In this document: positions 53,915 through 64,000 of the stretch, piece by piece
Position numbering within the stretch: the first letter of the stretch is position 1
How the letters are laid out: each line of letters opens with the position of its first letter
Source of the DNA: Costus lasius
Taxonomy: Eukaryota; Streptophyta; Magnoliopsida; Zingiberales; Costaceae
DNA length: 64,000 bases
Reading direction: 5' to 3'
Assembly (NCBI GenBank): GCA_027563935.2
Contig: CM050448.1
Coordinates: 66,101,843 to 66,165,842 of the forward strand
Notes under the pieces: generated by a model
Told to the model about the DNA's origin: nothing
Databases searched by the model: none
Seen by the model: the letters and a program-made list of their open reading frames with translations, nothing else
Position numbers and translations under genes: made by a program

Positions 53915-56900
53915 CCTTTTCTTTTTCTTACATGGCATTATAGAATAGTTCCACCCAAAAATAAACCATGCATCATATAGTCATCATATAGGGAAAGTCC
54001 ATATATGGTAGGTCGTGCATTGTAATTCATGAACACTCTTTATGTACTCTTGCATCATGGTAGAAAAGTGCAGCCTTGCATTTGCTACATTTTTTGGCAA
54101 CTCAACCAAGCTATAAGTCAGCTCAACCCTCACTTCAACAAGCTTAGCTCGAGAAAGGAAAGAAGACTTCAACTCCAACTTCAATTCAAGACCTTGATCA
54201 ACTCACTTGCCAACTCAACTTCTACATTTGTTGGACGTCACCCTCTTTGAATCAATCAGCCACCCCAGCAATCAAACCAAGGATATGCACCAACAAATCA
54301 GGCCAAGCAAAGCAAGAATTTGAAATCATCATCAATCAAGATCCAAAATCAAAGGAGGACATTTATTAGAAGATTCCATCTCATCTTGCCACCCAAGCTC
54401 CTTTGGAAGTTATTCAAATTTCAAAAGCCCTCATTAATGCACAAACAACAAACAAGGAATGACACCATTTTATCCACAGCAAGGAGCCCTCTGAGCCTCA
54501 TTTGAAATTCAAAGAATTGCCAAAGAAACATGAGCCAAAGGAAGAAAGCATCAACCATTTATTGTATTCACACTTTGTCTTAAATGCTGAAATTTTCTCT
54601 CCACTTTTGTAATAGATGCAAAGGGGCAAATGACCACCTTGCCCACCCTCTAGCTTAGCCTATAAATTGTAGCCCCATCATGCATTACACATTGTTGAAT
54701 GATATTGTCAAGTAGTTTCTACAAGTGGTGCTTGTGTCGTCATTGAGTGCTTGTGTCGCTCATTTGTTTCCCCAAGGGCCGAGTCCTTCTGCCCTCTTCT
54801 TCTCTACTGAAACTCTAACAAGAAGACAACTCCTTCTACAACTTGTGCAACCACAAGGATCCCTCAAATCTCTTAAACTCTCGACATCATGAAGAGTTCT
54901 CCACTTTCGGCTAAGTCTTTCCCCTTGAACCCTTGTTTGTTTTAATAACTATCTTTCTTACACTAATCAAAATATTTGTTTGAAGCTTGCGCAAGGATTG
55001 AGGACAAGGAGTGGCGCATCCCTTTGCCCTCCCCTCTTTCTCTCTTAGGCTATGTTTCCTTGGAAGGAATCCATAGTAGAAAGAAAGAAAAATGTTGCTT
55101 TCCGTTGTTTCTTTGGATGGAAGGAATAGTGCATATTTCAATGAAAGCTGAAAATTACCATGTGCTAGGATTAAGCTAAGGAGTATTGAAACAATACATG
55201 CATAACATTCAAGAAGAGAGCTCACCTTGTGCCCTTTGGGAGTTGAAAGGGCATACCATCCCTTCTCAGCGGTGAAGGTTGAATGATCATTGCAAAACAA
55301 TCACAATCCATCGATTCATACAAATTATATGTCAAGGGGGAGGCTAGTCCTCTCAAGTTCCCTTGCTAACATGTAGAAGACTACCTATCTAGAGAGGGGA
55401 GGGAGGAAGCTCCATGTTTTGCCCTTCCTTGCATCCTTGCGCAACCTACAAATGCCATGGCGTGAGTGTAGAGGGGTGTCCAAGAACAGCAAGGAAACAA
55501 CAATGAAGGTAGAAGAAAACTCAGCTTCCTTGGAAGGGTCCTTCAAGGTCTCGGCATGATGGAGTCATCCTCATGTTGAGTCTCGGTTTGAGTAGCTCCT
55601 TTCTCTTGGGGGCTGAAGACTCCTTACAGCTAAGGGTGAATGGATGCTTGAGCTTCAGATCTCAGGAGATGGACAAGAGGTGGAGTCCTTGGTTGAAGAT
55701 GAGAAGGAGAAAGAGGTCTTGGTAGGATTTAGAAGAGAGGAGAGTTGATGGCATCACATGCACCACTAGAAGACACAAGCTTCAGTATTTTTTCAAAATA
55801 TTCAACTCTAACCTTCATCAAGATAGTTTACAAGGTTATAATGAGCAGCCAAACGGAGAACAAGGCCCTAGGCACAAACACAAGGTCAAACAATTCAAAA
55901 TTCTGCAACTTGGGCTGGCACATTGATGGAGCTGAAACCTTCCCTGTTTGTGGTCTAATCTCCTTGGATTTCCCTTGAGGCTTTCTTCAAAGGGGTAAGG
56001 GAGAAGTCAGCTACCTGTTGGGGCATTCAATGGGCTGATCCTTCCCTTGATCCTCTTGAAGAATGGAGTTGGACTTTCCTCATTTGGGAAGACACAATTC
56101 TGCACTTGTGTTGGTGGAGTGTTGGTTGTCTTCTTGCATTGAATGACTGACAATTTATCTTCATGGGAGCTGCTGGAATGGCTGGTGAAAGCTGCGTTTT
56201 GTCCCCTTTGCTCCAAAGGGAAAGTGGTGGTTGGGGATGAGGACAAAAACCACATGGATGCCAATTAGGATGGGTGAAAGCTTGGGGAGCTTGTTGAGGG
56301 TGCTTGTACCTTAGGGGCTGGTTGATCTTGGTGCCCTCTTTGACTTCGATTGATTTAATCTTGACTTAATCCCAAAATTGAGTTGACCTAATCTATTACA
56401 TTAATTGGATGCACTAACCTACCATACATCAAATGGCGAAACCTAGTGAATGTAACTACTTAGTGTAATTAAAGGGTGGATCTATTCTACAATGATGCAA
56501 TAAAATAACAACAAAAGGAAAGGGTACTTGTGGGGCCTTTGACTATGGTAGCCTTGGCTCCACTTGTATTACCTTGGTTCATGGTCTCTACCCCCATCAT
56601 TCTCCAACCCAAATCATCGTCGCTGCCTCCTTCCACCGTCACTGTCGCCGTCACTTGCGTCCTCTCACCATCGTCGTCGCTGCTGCTACCTCCTCCTTCA
56701 ACTGTCATCGTCCAACCCTCCTCCTTCAGTCGTCGCCCTTGTCGTTGCTTCCCACAACAAGCAAGCTTGCCCTCCCTTCCCATTCAACTCACATGATGGG
56801 CACGTGAAAGAGGGTTTCCATCCATTGTGTTTTTCTCTCTTCCGTTGCTTCCTTTCTTTAGTGTTTTCTTTCCTTCCAAGGCAACAGAGACTTAGTCTCC

Positions 56901-57248
56901 TTAGGATTAGCAAGGGAATTTGTGAGGCTTAACCTCCCCCTTGGCCCTTAATTTGTACTAAAATCCATGGCATATACGGATCAGGCTTATGGTTGTTTGT
57001 AAGCTCCTCCAATCTAGTGAAGATCGGGAAGTACAGACCTTGAATTCTCAAGGGCTACTCTATAAGTTTACTTTCAACATTTACAGCTTTCCTTAGTATA
57101 ATTCTCAGTTTTTACACTATTATTAACACTACAAAAAAAATAGTTTTCAAAATCCATTAGTTAAAATCAATTTTCCCTATTATCTACTTATTATCAAAAT
57201 CGATTTTCAACTTCGTTGTTTAAATGTTTGATCCCACCACCTACATCA
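53915..57248 (+). repeat. Ty3/Gypsy LTR, plus strand, interrupted by a TIR element
   Basis: It ends ...CACCTACATCA three to five bases before the primer site and matches the minus-strand LTR at 3123-4650 in order (ATTGTAATTCATGAACACT near 54020; TTAGCAAGGGAATTTGTGAG near 56908; TTCTCAAGGGCTACTCTATA near 57045). A 1844-bp element splits it at 55048. The left edge is approximate. A TATA-like CCTATAAATTG (54659) lies in the middle. Confidence 0.72.
55048..56891. mobile_element. TIR DNA element with 20-bp imperfect inverted ends, carrying a reversed LTR fragment
   Basis: Left end GGCTATGTTTCCTTGGAAGG and right end (inverted) GTCTCTGTTGCCTTGGAAGG agree at 17 of 20 positions. TTA flanks both ends (a CTTAG reading is also possible), which fits PIF/Harbinger. 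Removing it makes the Gypsy LTR continuous. No transposase is seen. From about 55190 to 55990 it holds a reverse-orientation copy of the Gypsy LTR type (TTCCCTTGCTAACATG; AGAGGGGAGGGAGG), and 56540-56760 is a CTC/GTC-rich stretch like that at 48949-49080. Confidence 0.6.
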
Positions 57249-57252
57249 GCTT

Positions 57253-57264
57253 TGGTATTAGAGC
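57253..57264 (+). promoter_or_regulatory. Primer binding site of plus-strand Gypsy
   Basis: TGGTATTAGAGC, one base off the tRNA-Met complement TGGTATCAGAGC seen at 3108 (minus). Confidence 0.8.
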
Positions 57265-57421
57265 TAGCCTTAGATTAGAATTTTAAGCCAAAACTTATTT
57301 TCTACTTCTAGGCAATTTTTGGACTTAGGTGTTGTAGAGAATTTGGAATCATAATAGACTATCTATACATTTGTCATCTTTGGACTTTATTTTCAAAATC
57401 TTTATCTTTTTCAAAACACCA

Positions 57422-59050
57422 ATGGAAACCCGATCTAAAACTCAACAACAAGACAAAACCCAACAATGGACTTAACTGCCTTGACTGAGTTGGTCACCAA
57501 TTTGAGCAATCAAGTATGTGCCCCTACCCAAAGTCTCAACCAACTATCCCAAGACTTTCATTCTAGTGAGAGGTCTCAAAGCCAAACTTCTAGTGAACCA
57601 TCCCATACCCCAACTCATGTGGGAACTAATCAACAACCTAAGCGGAATGGACAACATGCTCCAACTCCACCTCAACCAAGGTTTAGGGAGGATGAGGTGC
57701 ATCGCACCATCAAACTCAACCCCCCCCCCCCCCTTCTTTAGTGCTTCCGTAGACCCCTGTGACTTTCTAGATTGGGTCACTAAGCTCGAGTAGTACTTTG
57801 ACTGGAGCATGATGCTCGAACATAGTAAAGTTCGGTTTGCCAAGTGTTTTCTTGAGGGAAATGCTAGGTTGTACTGGGCCAATATAAAGAACATAGAGAG
57901 ATTCAACCGGCCACCCATAGATAGTTGTATAGAGATGCGTCAACAACATAAACTGAAGTATGCCCCTTCATACTTTCAAACCAAGTTGTATGACCAAGTC
58001 AGTAGCTTAACCCAAGGAGCCTTGACTGTAGACCAATAAACTGCCTATTTTGATGAGTTGCTCCTTAGAAATGGAATGAGAGAAGATCCCCAATTTTCCT
58101 TGAGTAGCTACAAAAATGGACTTAGATATGAAATTAGGTAGGGCCTTACCTACTACCAAATAGATTCCATAGAGGTTTCCCATCTTAGAGCCAAGGAAGT
58201 TGAGCAAGACATTAAGAAAGCTTTTAGGAGAGAGTTTAGTACCCCTTGACCCTCTAACCCTTCTAGCTCCAACACTTCTCGACTCAAACCCACTGTCTTC
58301 CAAGACTCAACTAGGGTTATTAGTCATGAATATAAGCAACCTAGACACATTATGAAGATATGTCCTAAGAAGCTCATGTACCATATTGAGGAAACTCAAA
58401 CTTCTAGTCATCAAGACCTTCATGACCCTGACTCTGAATGTCAAATCTTAGAAGACTAAGGCTCTGTTTGGCATAGCTAAAACTTTTAGCTTTTGCTATT
58501 TGAAAAAGTGCTGGTTGAAAAGCAGTTGGTTGCAAAAGTTAAAAGATGTTTGGCTAAACTGCTTTGGTGGTCAAATTTTTTTTAAAAAAAATATAATATT
58601 TATAAAAATATGATAGTAGTGAGGAGTCAACCCAAAATACCTTAGGAGTTATTAGGTGTACCTTGATCCAACCCTCACCCACTAATGATTGGCGAAGAAA
58701 TAGTATCTTCCATACTTACACAAAATGCAATGAAGACATGTGCAAAGTAGTGATAGATTGGGGTAGTAGCCGCAACGCAGTCTCCCACTTTACTGTCACC
58801 AAATTTAAGCTTAAGATAGAGACTCAGCCAATCCCCTACCAAATCTCTTGGGTCAACCAAACAAGTGTACTTGTGACCCATAGGAGCCTTATCCCCTTAT
58901 AGTATGGTAGCTATGAAGGGCAAATCTGGTGTGACGTCATAACTATGGATGCCGCACAAGTCCTACTAGGCAGACCATGGCTATACGACATGGATGTGCT
59001 CCACTATTGATGTAGTGGAAGTGTAGGTCAGATGGTCCTTAGGTTCAATA
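57422..59050 (+). pseudogene. Ty3/Gypsy gag and protease, frameshifted and broken
   Basis: Gag starts METRSKTQQ (57422), shifts frame near 57466, and shifts back at a 14-base C run (57720-57733). Its core holds DPCDFLDWVTKLE, HSKVRFAKCFLEGNARLYW and RNGMREDPQFSLSSYKNGLR, a Retrotrans_gag-type domain, with stops at 57791 (probable Gln or Trp), 58037 and 58138. The knuckle region is decayed (YKQPRHIMKICPKK). After an AT-rich insertion (58457-58620) the protease reads NEDMCKVVIDWGSSRNAVS, where DWGS stands in place of the usual D(S/T/G)G, and LLGRPWLYDMDV, then stops near 59007. RT and integrase are absent. Confidence 0.8.
58457..58620. mobile_element. Possible MITE remnant between gag and protease
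   Basis: GGCTCTGTTTGGCATAGC followed by AAAACTTTTAGCTTTTGC looks like the end of an hAT- or PIF-type miniature element, and it separates gag from protease where no gap is expected. The right end is not clear (A/T-rich tract near 58569-58600). Confidence 0.35.
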
Positions 59051-59908
59051 CTATAGGGTAATGGAGACCATGATGCTAAAAATATGAGAGGGTCTTTAGA
59101 CGAGGAAAGATAAAACGTGATCGGAGGGAAACCTCAAAGAAAACCCGATGGAAATGTTACGCATATATGTATTTGAGCAATACCAAATATTTCGAGGAGA
59201 AACGACATGAAAACTACACTCAAAATAGTATTAACCTCTCGTAGAGCCAATTTTTAAGCAACCAAGCAACACAGCTAGGACTTCCTTCATGAGATAGCGA
59301 AGAATTGGGCTTTAGCTCGTCCTGGACACCAATCACTGCTCAAGAATGGGTTATTCCATTAGGGATGAAGGTTAAGGCATGGAAGCGTAAAACAAATCCA
59401 AAACACATAGAATTGAAGAAGTAATGAGGAGGGAATAGGTATTGCTCCGAAAACTTGATTATTGTGCTGAGAAAACATAAAAGCTTACAATGATAGGTAG
59501 GAACCTCACTAGGCGCGACTTCAAGCACTCTCACAACTCTCACAGAGTTAATCTAGACCTACTAGACTTCCGCACTAAGAAGCTACTACTGTATAAAAAA
59601 CTGAAAAACACTCTAGTCTCCGCCCATCTTTTATAGAGTAAGAAGGGAAGCTAACACCAAACACATGATAAGGGTTGTTGGATAAGTCAACTACCATGTA
59701 ACACCCAAAAAGGGGGTCAAAAGATGCTAGAATAAAATCCTAATTACCTAGGTACAAAAGGACTACCGACTATGGCAGCAACGAGAACATGAAGCTGGCG
59801 CATGGGCTAGGCCTTATTGGGCCATCGTGGATCGTAACACCATCTTCGAGCAAGCTGCGATGAAACAACAAAACCTACTGATGATGGGCTAATTTTGTAT
59901 GGTGTTGA
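59051..59908. other. Unassigned sequence
   Basis: No gene, RNA or clear repeat boundary is seen. TGTAACACCCAAAAAGG at 59697 resembles the start of a plant Gypsy LTR, but I could not find its partner end. A small minus-strand ORF (59340-59543) has no recognisable motif. Confidence 0.4.
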
Positions 59909-61219
59909 TGTTGGCAAACCCTGGGGATATTTTACAACTTTTCAGAGTCATTACAACACATATACATTGCACAGCGGAAGAATATCCCCGAAATAGGCTA
60001 GTCCCAAAAACCCAGTGAAGATCGTCAAGCGTGGGAGTCGACACGATGAGATAGAAAATAACTTAAGAGCAAGACGAGGGCGATGTCGAGGTAGGCACCC
60101 AAGCGTTCGCCCTCTGCAGTCTCGCACACACGGATGCCTCGAGCTCTCTTCTTCCATGCCCGGTGCTAGCCTCGGGAAGAAGATCCAAGCCTTTGTCTCC
60201 TTCAGCACCACTTGCGCCACCTTCAAGGGAAGATGCGCCAAGGTGAAGAGGAAGGGGAGATGATGCCGCCAAGCCTTCCTCCAATTTTGCGCCAAGAGGA
60301 GGAGATGGAGAAGAATTGCGGCTAAGAAGAAGAAGCCAACAACTTCAAGTCTCCTTGCGCCAAGAAGAGATGAAGAAGTAGATGAGTTGCGGCCCTCAAG
60401 TGGAAGAAGGATATTGCGCCAACTCCTTATTGTTCTTTTCCCCTTCAATTTTGCTCACGCCAAGAGATAATCATATTTTGTGCCTCTCGCATATCCTAGA
60501 TATATAGAGGCTTTAGGGGGCGGCAAAACAAGGGTTGGGTGCAATTATCATGGGAGTATGCGGCAAGGGTATGAGAAGGGTGGCAATTAGGGTTAGGGTT
60601 AAGGAAACTCTCCAAGAGCTTTCCATAAACCTTTTCCTATTAACCATATGTGCCAAAGACCTTCCAAAGAAGTCTATGCAACCATATCAGCCCCAAGACT
60701 TGCCATAGAGGCAAGCATACCATCTAAGGAAGAAGGGGGAGGCGCATAATGCTTCCTAAAGAAGCAAATTGTGCCAACTTATCCCCATTAAACCCCTAGG
60801 TGCCAATGGGATAAGTTTTCTCCCCATTATACCCTTTTAGCCCATTATCTCTTCATGACAACTTGTTATTGGGCCTCATTGGATAATGAGCAAGCTCAAA
60901 CTTCATTACATGGGTTGATTAAGCAATTGGATCCAATCCAATGCAACCCAAAGTCAAATGTGACCTACCATGGTCAAATTCGGGTCAACCTGCCAAAAAT
61001 GAAGTTTGGCTCCAATAACTCTCTTCCATCTCATCAGGCCCATTGGTGCTGATGAAATCTCCCAAATAGATCCGAGTTATCCAATAACTCGATCATAAGG
61101 CTTCTCGATCAATACGAGAACTCGAGTATCTTGGTGTGCGACCCTGTAGGTTCCTTTGATGTTGGTAGTGCTTACCTAAGGTCACCACAAGCAGTGAGTG
61201 GCACCTAGCAGTGCATCGC
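59909..61219 (-). repeat. Copia family 2 LTR, minus strand, cut by a family 1 Copia
   Basis: On the minus strand it ends GGTTTGCCAACA (59909). It matches the LTR at 19656 in reverse (GCCCGGTGCTAGCCTCGGG near 60158; GATGAAATCTCCCAAATAG near 61053) and breaks off at GCAGTGCATCGC (61219), where the Copia LTR begins. The remaining piece would lie beyond the window. Confidence 0.82.
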
Positions 61220-62899
61220 TGTTGGGGTATGCCCTTAAGGCTAATGTTTGAAGCCTAAGGATTGTATCAGTATCATGTAATAAACTCTTATGTTTATAAA
61301 GGCATGGTTATTATTTAGTTTGTTATATTATCTGCTGCAATAGATATACTTCTGAATAATGTCTCAATGCTGTTCAGCTAGGCTGACATGCTATATGTCC
61401 TTAGTCGATGTATCTTGGTGAACATGAGACAGCCTTGATATGGTTAAGACTAGTATGTGTTCTAATCTTATAGGATGCTTCGAGCATGGAATAAGATGTA
61501 GACTCATGGGTACATTGGATGTACTGGACAGACCCTACTAGGATATTCAATTGCTTGTCACAATGTGAATATTCCTTGATTGTATCAAGTGGCACATTTC
61601 CTCTGACTTGAGATCACTTGTGTTTCTAAATGATGATTGTCATTGTTTTGAGATAGTTCAATATCATTTGAAATATAATGATTATAGACTATCTTGGATG
61701 GTGAGCTTGAGTCAGGTTAGGGCACTAGTGATAGACATAGGATTGCCATCTCCTTGTTTAAGGAGTGTGATGTTCTAAAGGGGCCCCCTGGATGAGATGA
61801 TGAGAAAGTGTATGGCCATACCCAGATGACTGTGTTCATCTGATCTAATCATGCTCATCATATTGGAGCTACAAGCTTGACACGCTTGTCCAATAAGAAC
61901 ATCCAGTGGCAAAGGAAATATGTATGCTTAGTGAAGTTGATTCACACTTGTGCTGTTTTTGGGTGTAGTCTTGGAAGACTCTTTCCTTTATATCGGGAGA
62001 CAGTGATGTGTTGCTAGATACCCCTCACTGATCATGATGACGTGAGTTATCGTTACCGACATTTAAAGGAAACCCTCAGGGTCGCACAATTTGATGAAAT
62101 GGCTTACTTAAGTCAGATCGTGTGGACTGAATTGTTCAGGTTCAGTTTAAAGGGATTTAATCTCTGATTGTAAGTGAGATCTGGTCTGATCATGTTTGAT
62201 TGATTAGGGCTTAAGATCGGTAAGCTTCGATTGAGAGAATGGATGCTGGATCGGTCAGATCAAGAGCATCAAGAGATTGACGGTCAGATCAAGAGCCTTT
62301 GGGTTTAATTGAGATCTAGACCATATTGCTTGGTTTATTTGGTCTTGGGCCAAACCGAAATGAACCAGCTCATTACATGAGCGCATGGTTCAATTGAAGA
62401 GGAATTTGCGTTGAGGGAAAAATTCATGGTCGCATGAATTGTTGGCTTTCTATTTTTAGAAAGCATGTCACAACGTGACCACCTCTCTCTCACGTCGCCT
62501 CTTCACGCCTTTGTCGCCCTCTCTTGGCTTGGACGAGTAGAGACATCTCGTGTAGAGAAGTTGAGACGACAAGAGGAAAGTTTTTTTTGCCAAGCAAGGA
62601 GTTGCTCTCTCCCTTTCCTTTCGATCAAAGACACCTTGGACGATCCTTGCTAGCACAAGGGACGACAAGAAGCAAGCCGTCGCTCATCTTGTGTGTGACG
62701 ATTTGGAGGAGACCTTCGTTGTTCTCTTGCTTCCAAGGCGCCATCTAGAAATGGCCATGGTATGAATCGCATCTTCTCTATTCATGCTTCAAAAGTTGAT
62801 CATATAATGCATGCTCATCGATCCTATGAAACCCTTGAATCCGCTGCCCATTTTTGTTTGCGCCACTTTAGGGTTTCGCCCCCTATGTGGGAACCTTCA
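61220..62899 (+). repeat. Copia family 1 LTR (5' LTR), 1680 bp
   Basis: Starts TGTTGGGGTATGCCC and ends AACCTTCA, followed two bases later by the primer site, so it is a 5' LTR and the only one of family 1 in the window. ORFs at 62465-62968 lie in its transcribed end and leader and are not supported. Confidence 0.92.
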
Positions 62900-62901
62900 A
62901 T

Positions 62902-62913
62902 TGGTATCAGAGG
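62902..62913 (+). promoter_or_regulatory. Primer binding site of Copia family 1 (initiator tRNA-Met type)
   Basis: TGGTATCAGAGG, two bases after the LTR end, complementary to the 3' end of initiator tRNA-Met apart from the last base. Confidence 0.88.
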
Positions 62914-64000
62914 AGGTTACATGCATATTTATATGATTGCTTTGATTTTGTGTTCCATGAATGCTTAGATCTATATCATGCGTAAATTTATCATGTTAAC
63001 TTGTATCATGCCGAAACCTATTTTATGTTTCATTTGCGCATGTATATTGGCATGTAGGCGCATCTTTGTTTTATCAAAACTATATGACATGCGCGACTCA
63101 CTATAGATCTAAGGCCTTACTGTAAACCCTTAGACGGGTTATTAGGGTTGAAGTCATCCCCTAGGTTAGATCCAATAGTCTGATCAGACCATCTGACAGC
63201 CTTGATGGGTTGACCAGATAGCACCTGTGCGCGAGCATCTGGTGGCTACAGGTCGACTGCAGACAGGCGTGTAGCGATGTCTGATTGAGACGAATAGTGA
63301 ACACACATGAGTTAGGCCCGGGGTCACACCCGCTTGCCAGATCTCATGAGGGTTGTTCAGCCCTGGCGCATGCATGGTTGACCTTTCGGTCGACTCAAGT
63401 CAGTTAGGACTTGGTGCATGCAAGGGCAGTGGATCTGACTAGGTTGGATGAGTGGATCCCTAGTAATGGACCGTTGTAAGGTTGTAGGGCAAATAAGGAA
63501 AAATAAAATTAATCTCAATGGGGTTTTTTCAAAATTTTATTTTTCATGATTGGATCACATGCTGATTGGATGCCATATGTATGTTTATTTAATCTTATGT
63601 GGGCTGCCCGTTTAATGTGTGCTGTGCTGGGGCCTGCGTGCCTGGAATTTTATTGTAAATTAATTCTTATTTCTGTGATCTGCGAATCACAGTTTAATTA
63701 ATTTATAAAATGTAATTGACCTGCGAGTCAATCTTGTCTAGATAGATTAATTTGTAAGTTAATCAGACAAGAGCACAGAGCACACTTGGCAAAGGCGCAT
63801 GCAGTAGTGGCTTGACCAGGTGGGAGGTCCAGGGTTCGACTCTGGGACCAGGCGCATTTTCCCTGGTGGGCGCACCTCAGCTGCAAATGGCGCTTGGGCC
63901 CTGGTTTGGGCCAGATGAGCAGCTAAAGTCCCATGAAGAAAAGCAAGTGAAGACTTAAGTATCTTAAGGTCTTACTTAGGCTATGGGCTTTTACCACATA
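62914..64000 (+). other. 5' leader of a family 1 Copia continuing past the window
   Basis: Non-coding leader homologous to 32509-33570. It includes the three CTGCGN hairpins (63631-63732) and the tRNA-like boxes (TGGCAAAGGCG 63787-63797; GGTTCGACTCT 63833-63843). The polyprotein start would be expected some 700 bases beyond the window. It gives the reference order PBS-leader used to place the truncated leaders in the palindrome. Confidence 0.85.

Noticed and set aside
56487..56932. Cluster of ORFs on both strands (up to 122 codons)
   Set aside because: All come from one CTC/GTC-rich low-complexity stretch that is open in several frames at once.

Overview
The window is a nested retrotransposon thicket of the kind that fills intergenic heterochromatin in large flowering-plant genomes. 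I see no host gene, rRNA, tRNA or CRISPR array. The plant origin is inferred from Ty1/Copia and Ty3/Gypsy families with plant-type primer sites (tRNA-Met type TGGTATCAGAGC; tRNA-Asp type TGGCGCCGTTGCCGGGGA), an Athila-like gag-protease, PIF/Harbinger remnants, and LTR insertions with 5-bp target duplications. The species cannot be told. Boundaries were read by eye and no alignment or database search was run.

Layout. 1-2629: 3' end of Copia family 1 with its LTR, sitting in the gag of a minus-strand Ty3/Gypsy element (2630-4787). 4788-7367 and 18780-19634: one decayed Copia family-2 polyprotein, split by an 11.4-kb Athila-like non-autonomous element (7368-18774, target duplication ATAGA). That element carries a 3.3-kb solo LTR (14515-17832, target duplication TTGAT) and a duplicated, inverted 3' end. 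19656-21460: the family-2 LTR. 21461-24263: 3' end and LTR of another Athila-like element. 24264-25748: LTR and leader fragments. 25749-39848: two family-1 Copia elements joined head to head through their 5' leaders, with no LTR between them. The minus copy keeps an uninterrupted 1295-residue gag-protease-integrase-RT-RNase H reading frame; the plus copy has one nonsense codon. 39849-44761: a minus-strand Athila-like non-autonomous element with an unusual acidic repeat protein. 44762-48768: family-2 LTR pieces in both orientations, holding a solo LTR (target duplication ATTAC). 48769-53825: a dead PIF/Harbinger element with an LTR inserted in it and a 446-bp tandem duplication. 53826-59050: a plus-strand Ty3/Gypsy fragment (pol tail, LTR, gag, protease) holding a TIR element. 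59909-61219: a family-2 LTR interrupted by a new family-1 Copia (61220 to window end: 5' LTR, primer site and leader).

Nesting gives relative ages. Family-1 Copia insertions are among the youngest: one interrupts Gypsy gag and one interrupts a family-2 LTR. The Athila-like element at 7368 is younger than Copia 2, and the 3.3-kb solo LTR is younger still. Dead reading frames decay mostly by C-to-T and G-to-A transitions, as expected for methylated silent DNA.

The best leads are: (a) the 14.1-kb Copia palindrome; (b) the family-1 leader, which in all three visible copies keeps three stem-loops with CTGCGN loops, further 5-bp/3-nt stem-loops (one pair with a compensatory change), and tRNA-like A and B boxes at near-tRNA spacing; (c) arrays of TACGG-type palindromes recurring in divergent Athila-like LTRs and 3' regions; (d) the Athila-like insertion with an LTR at only one end but a clean target duplication.
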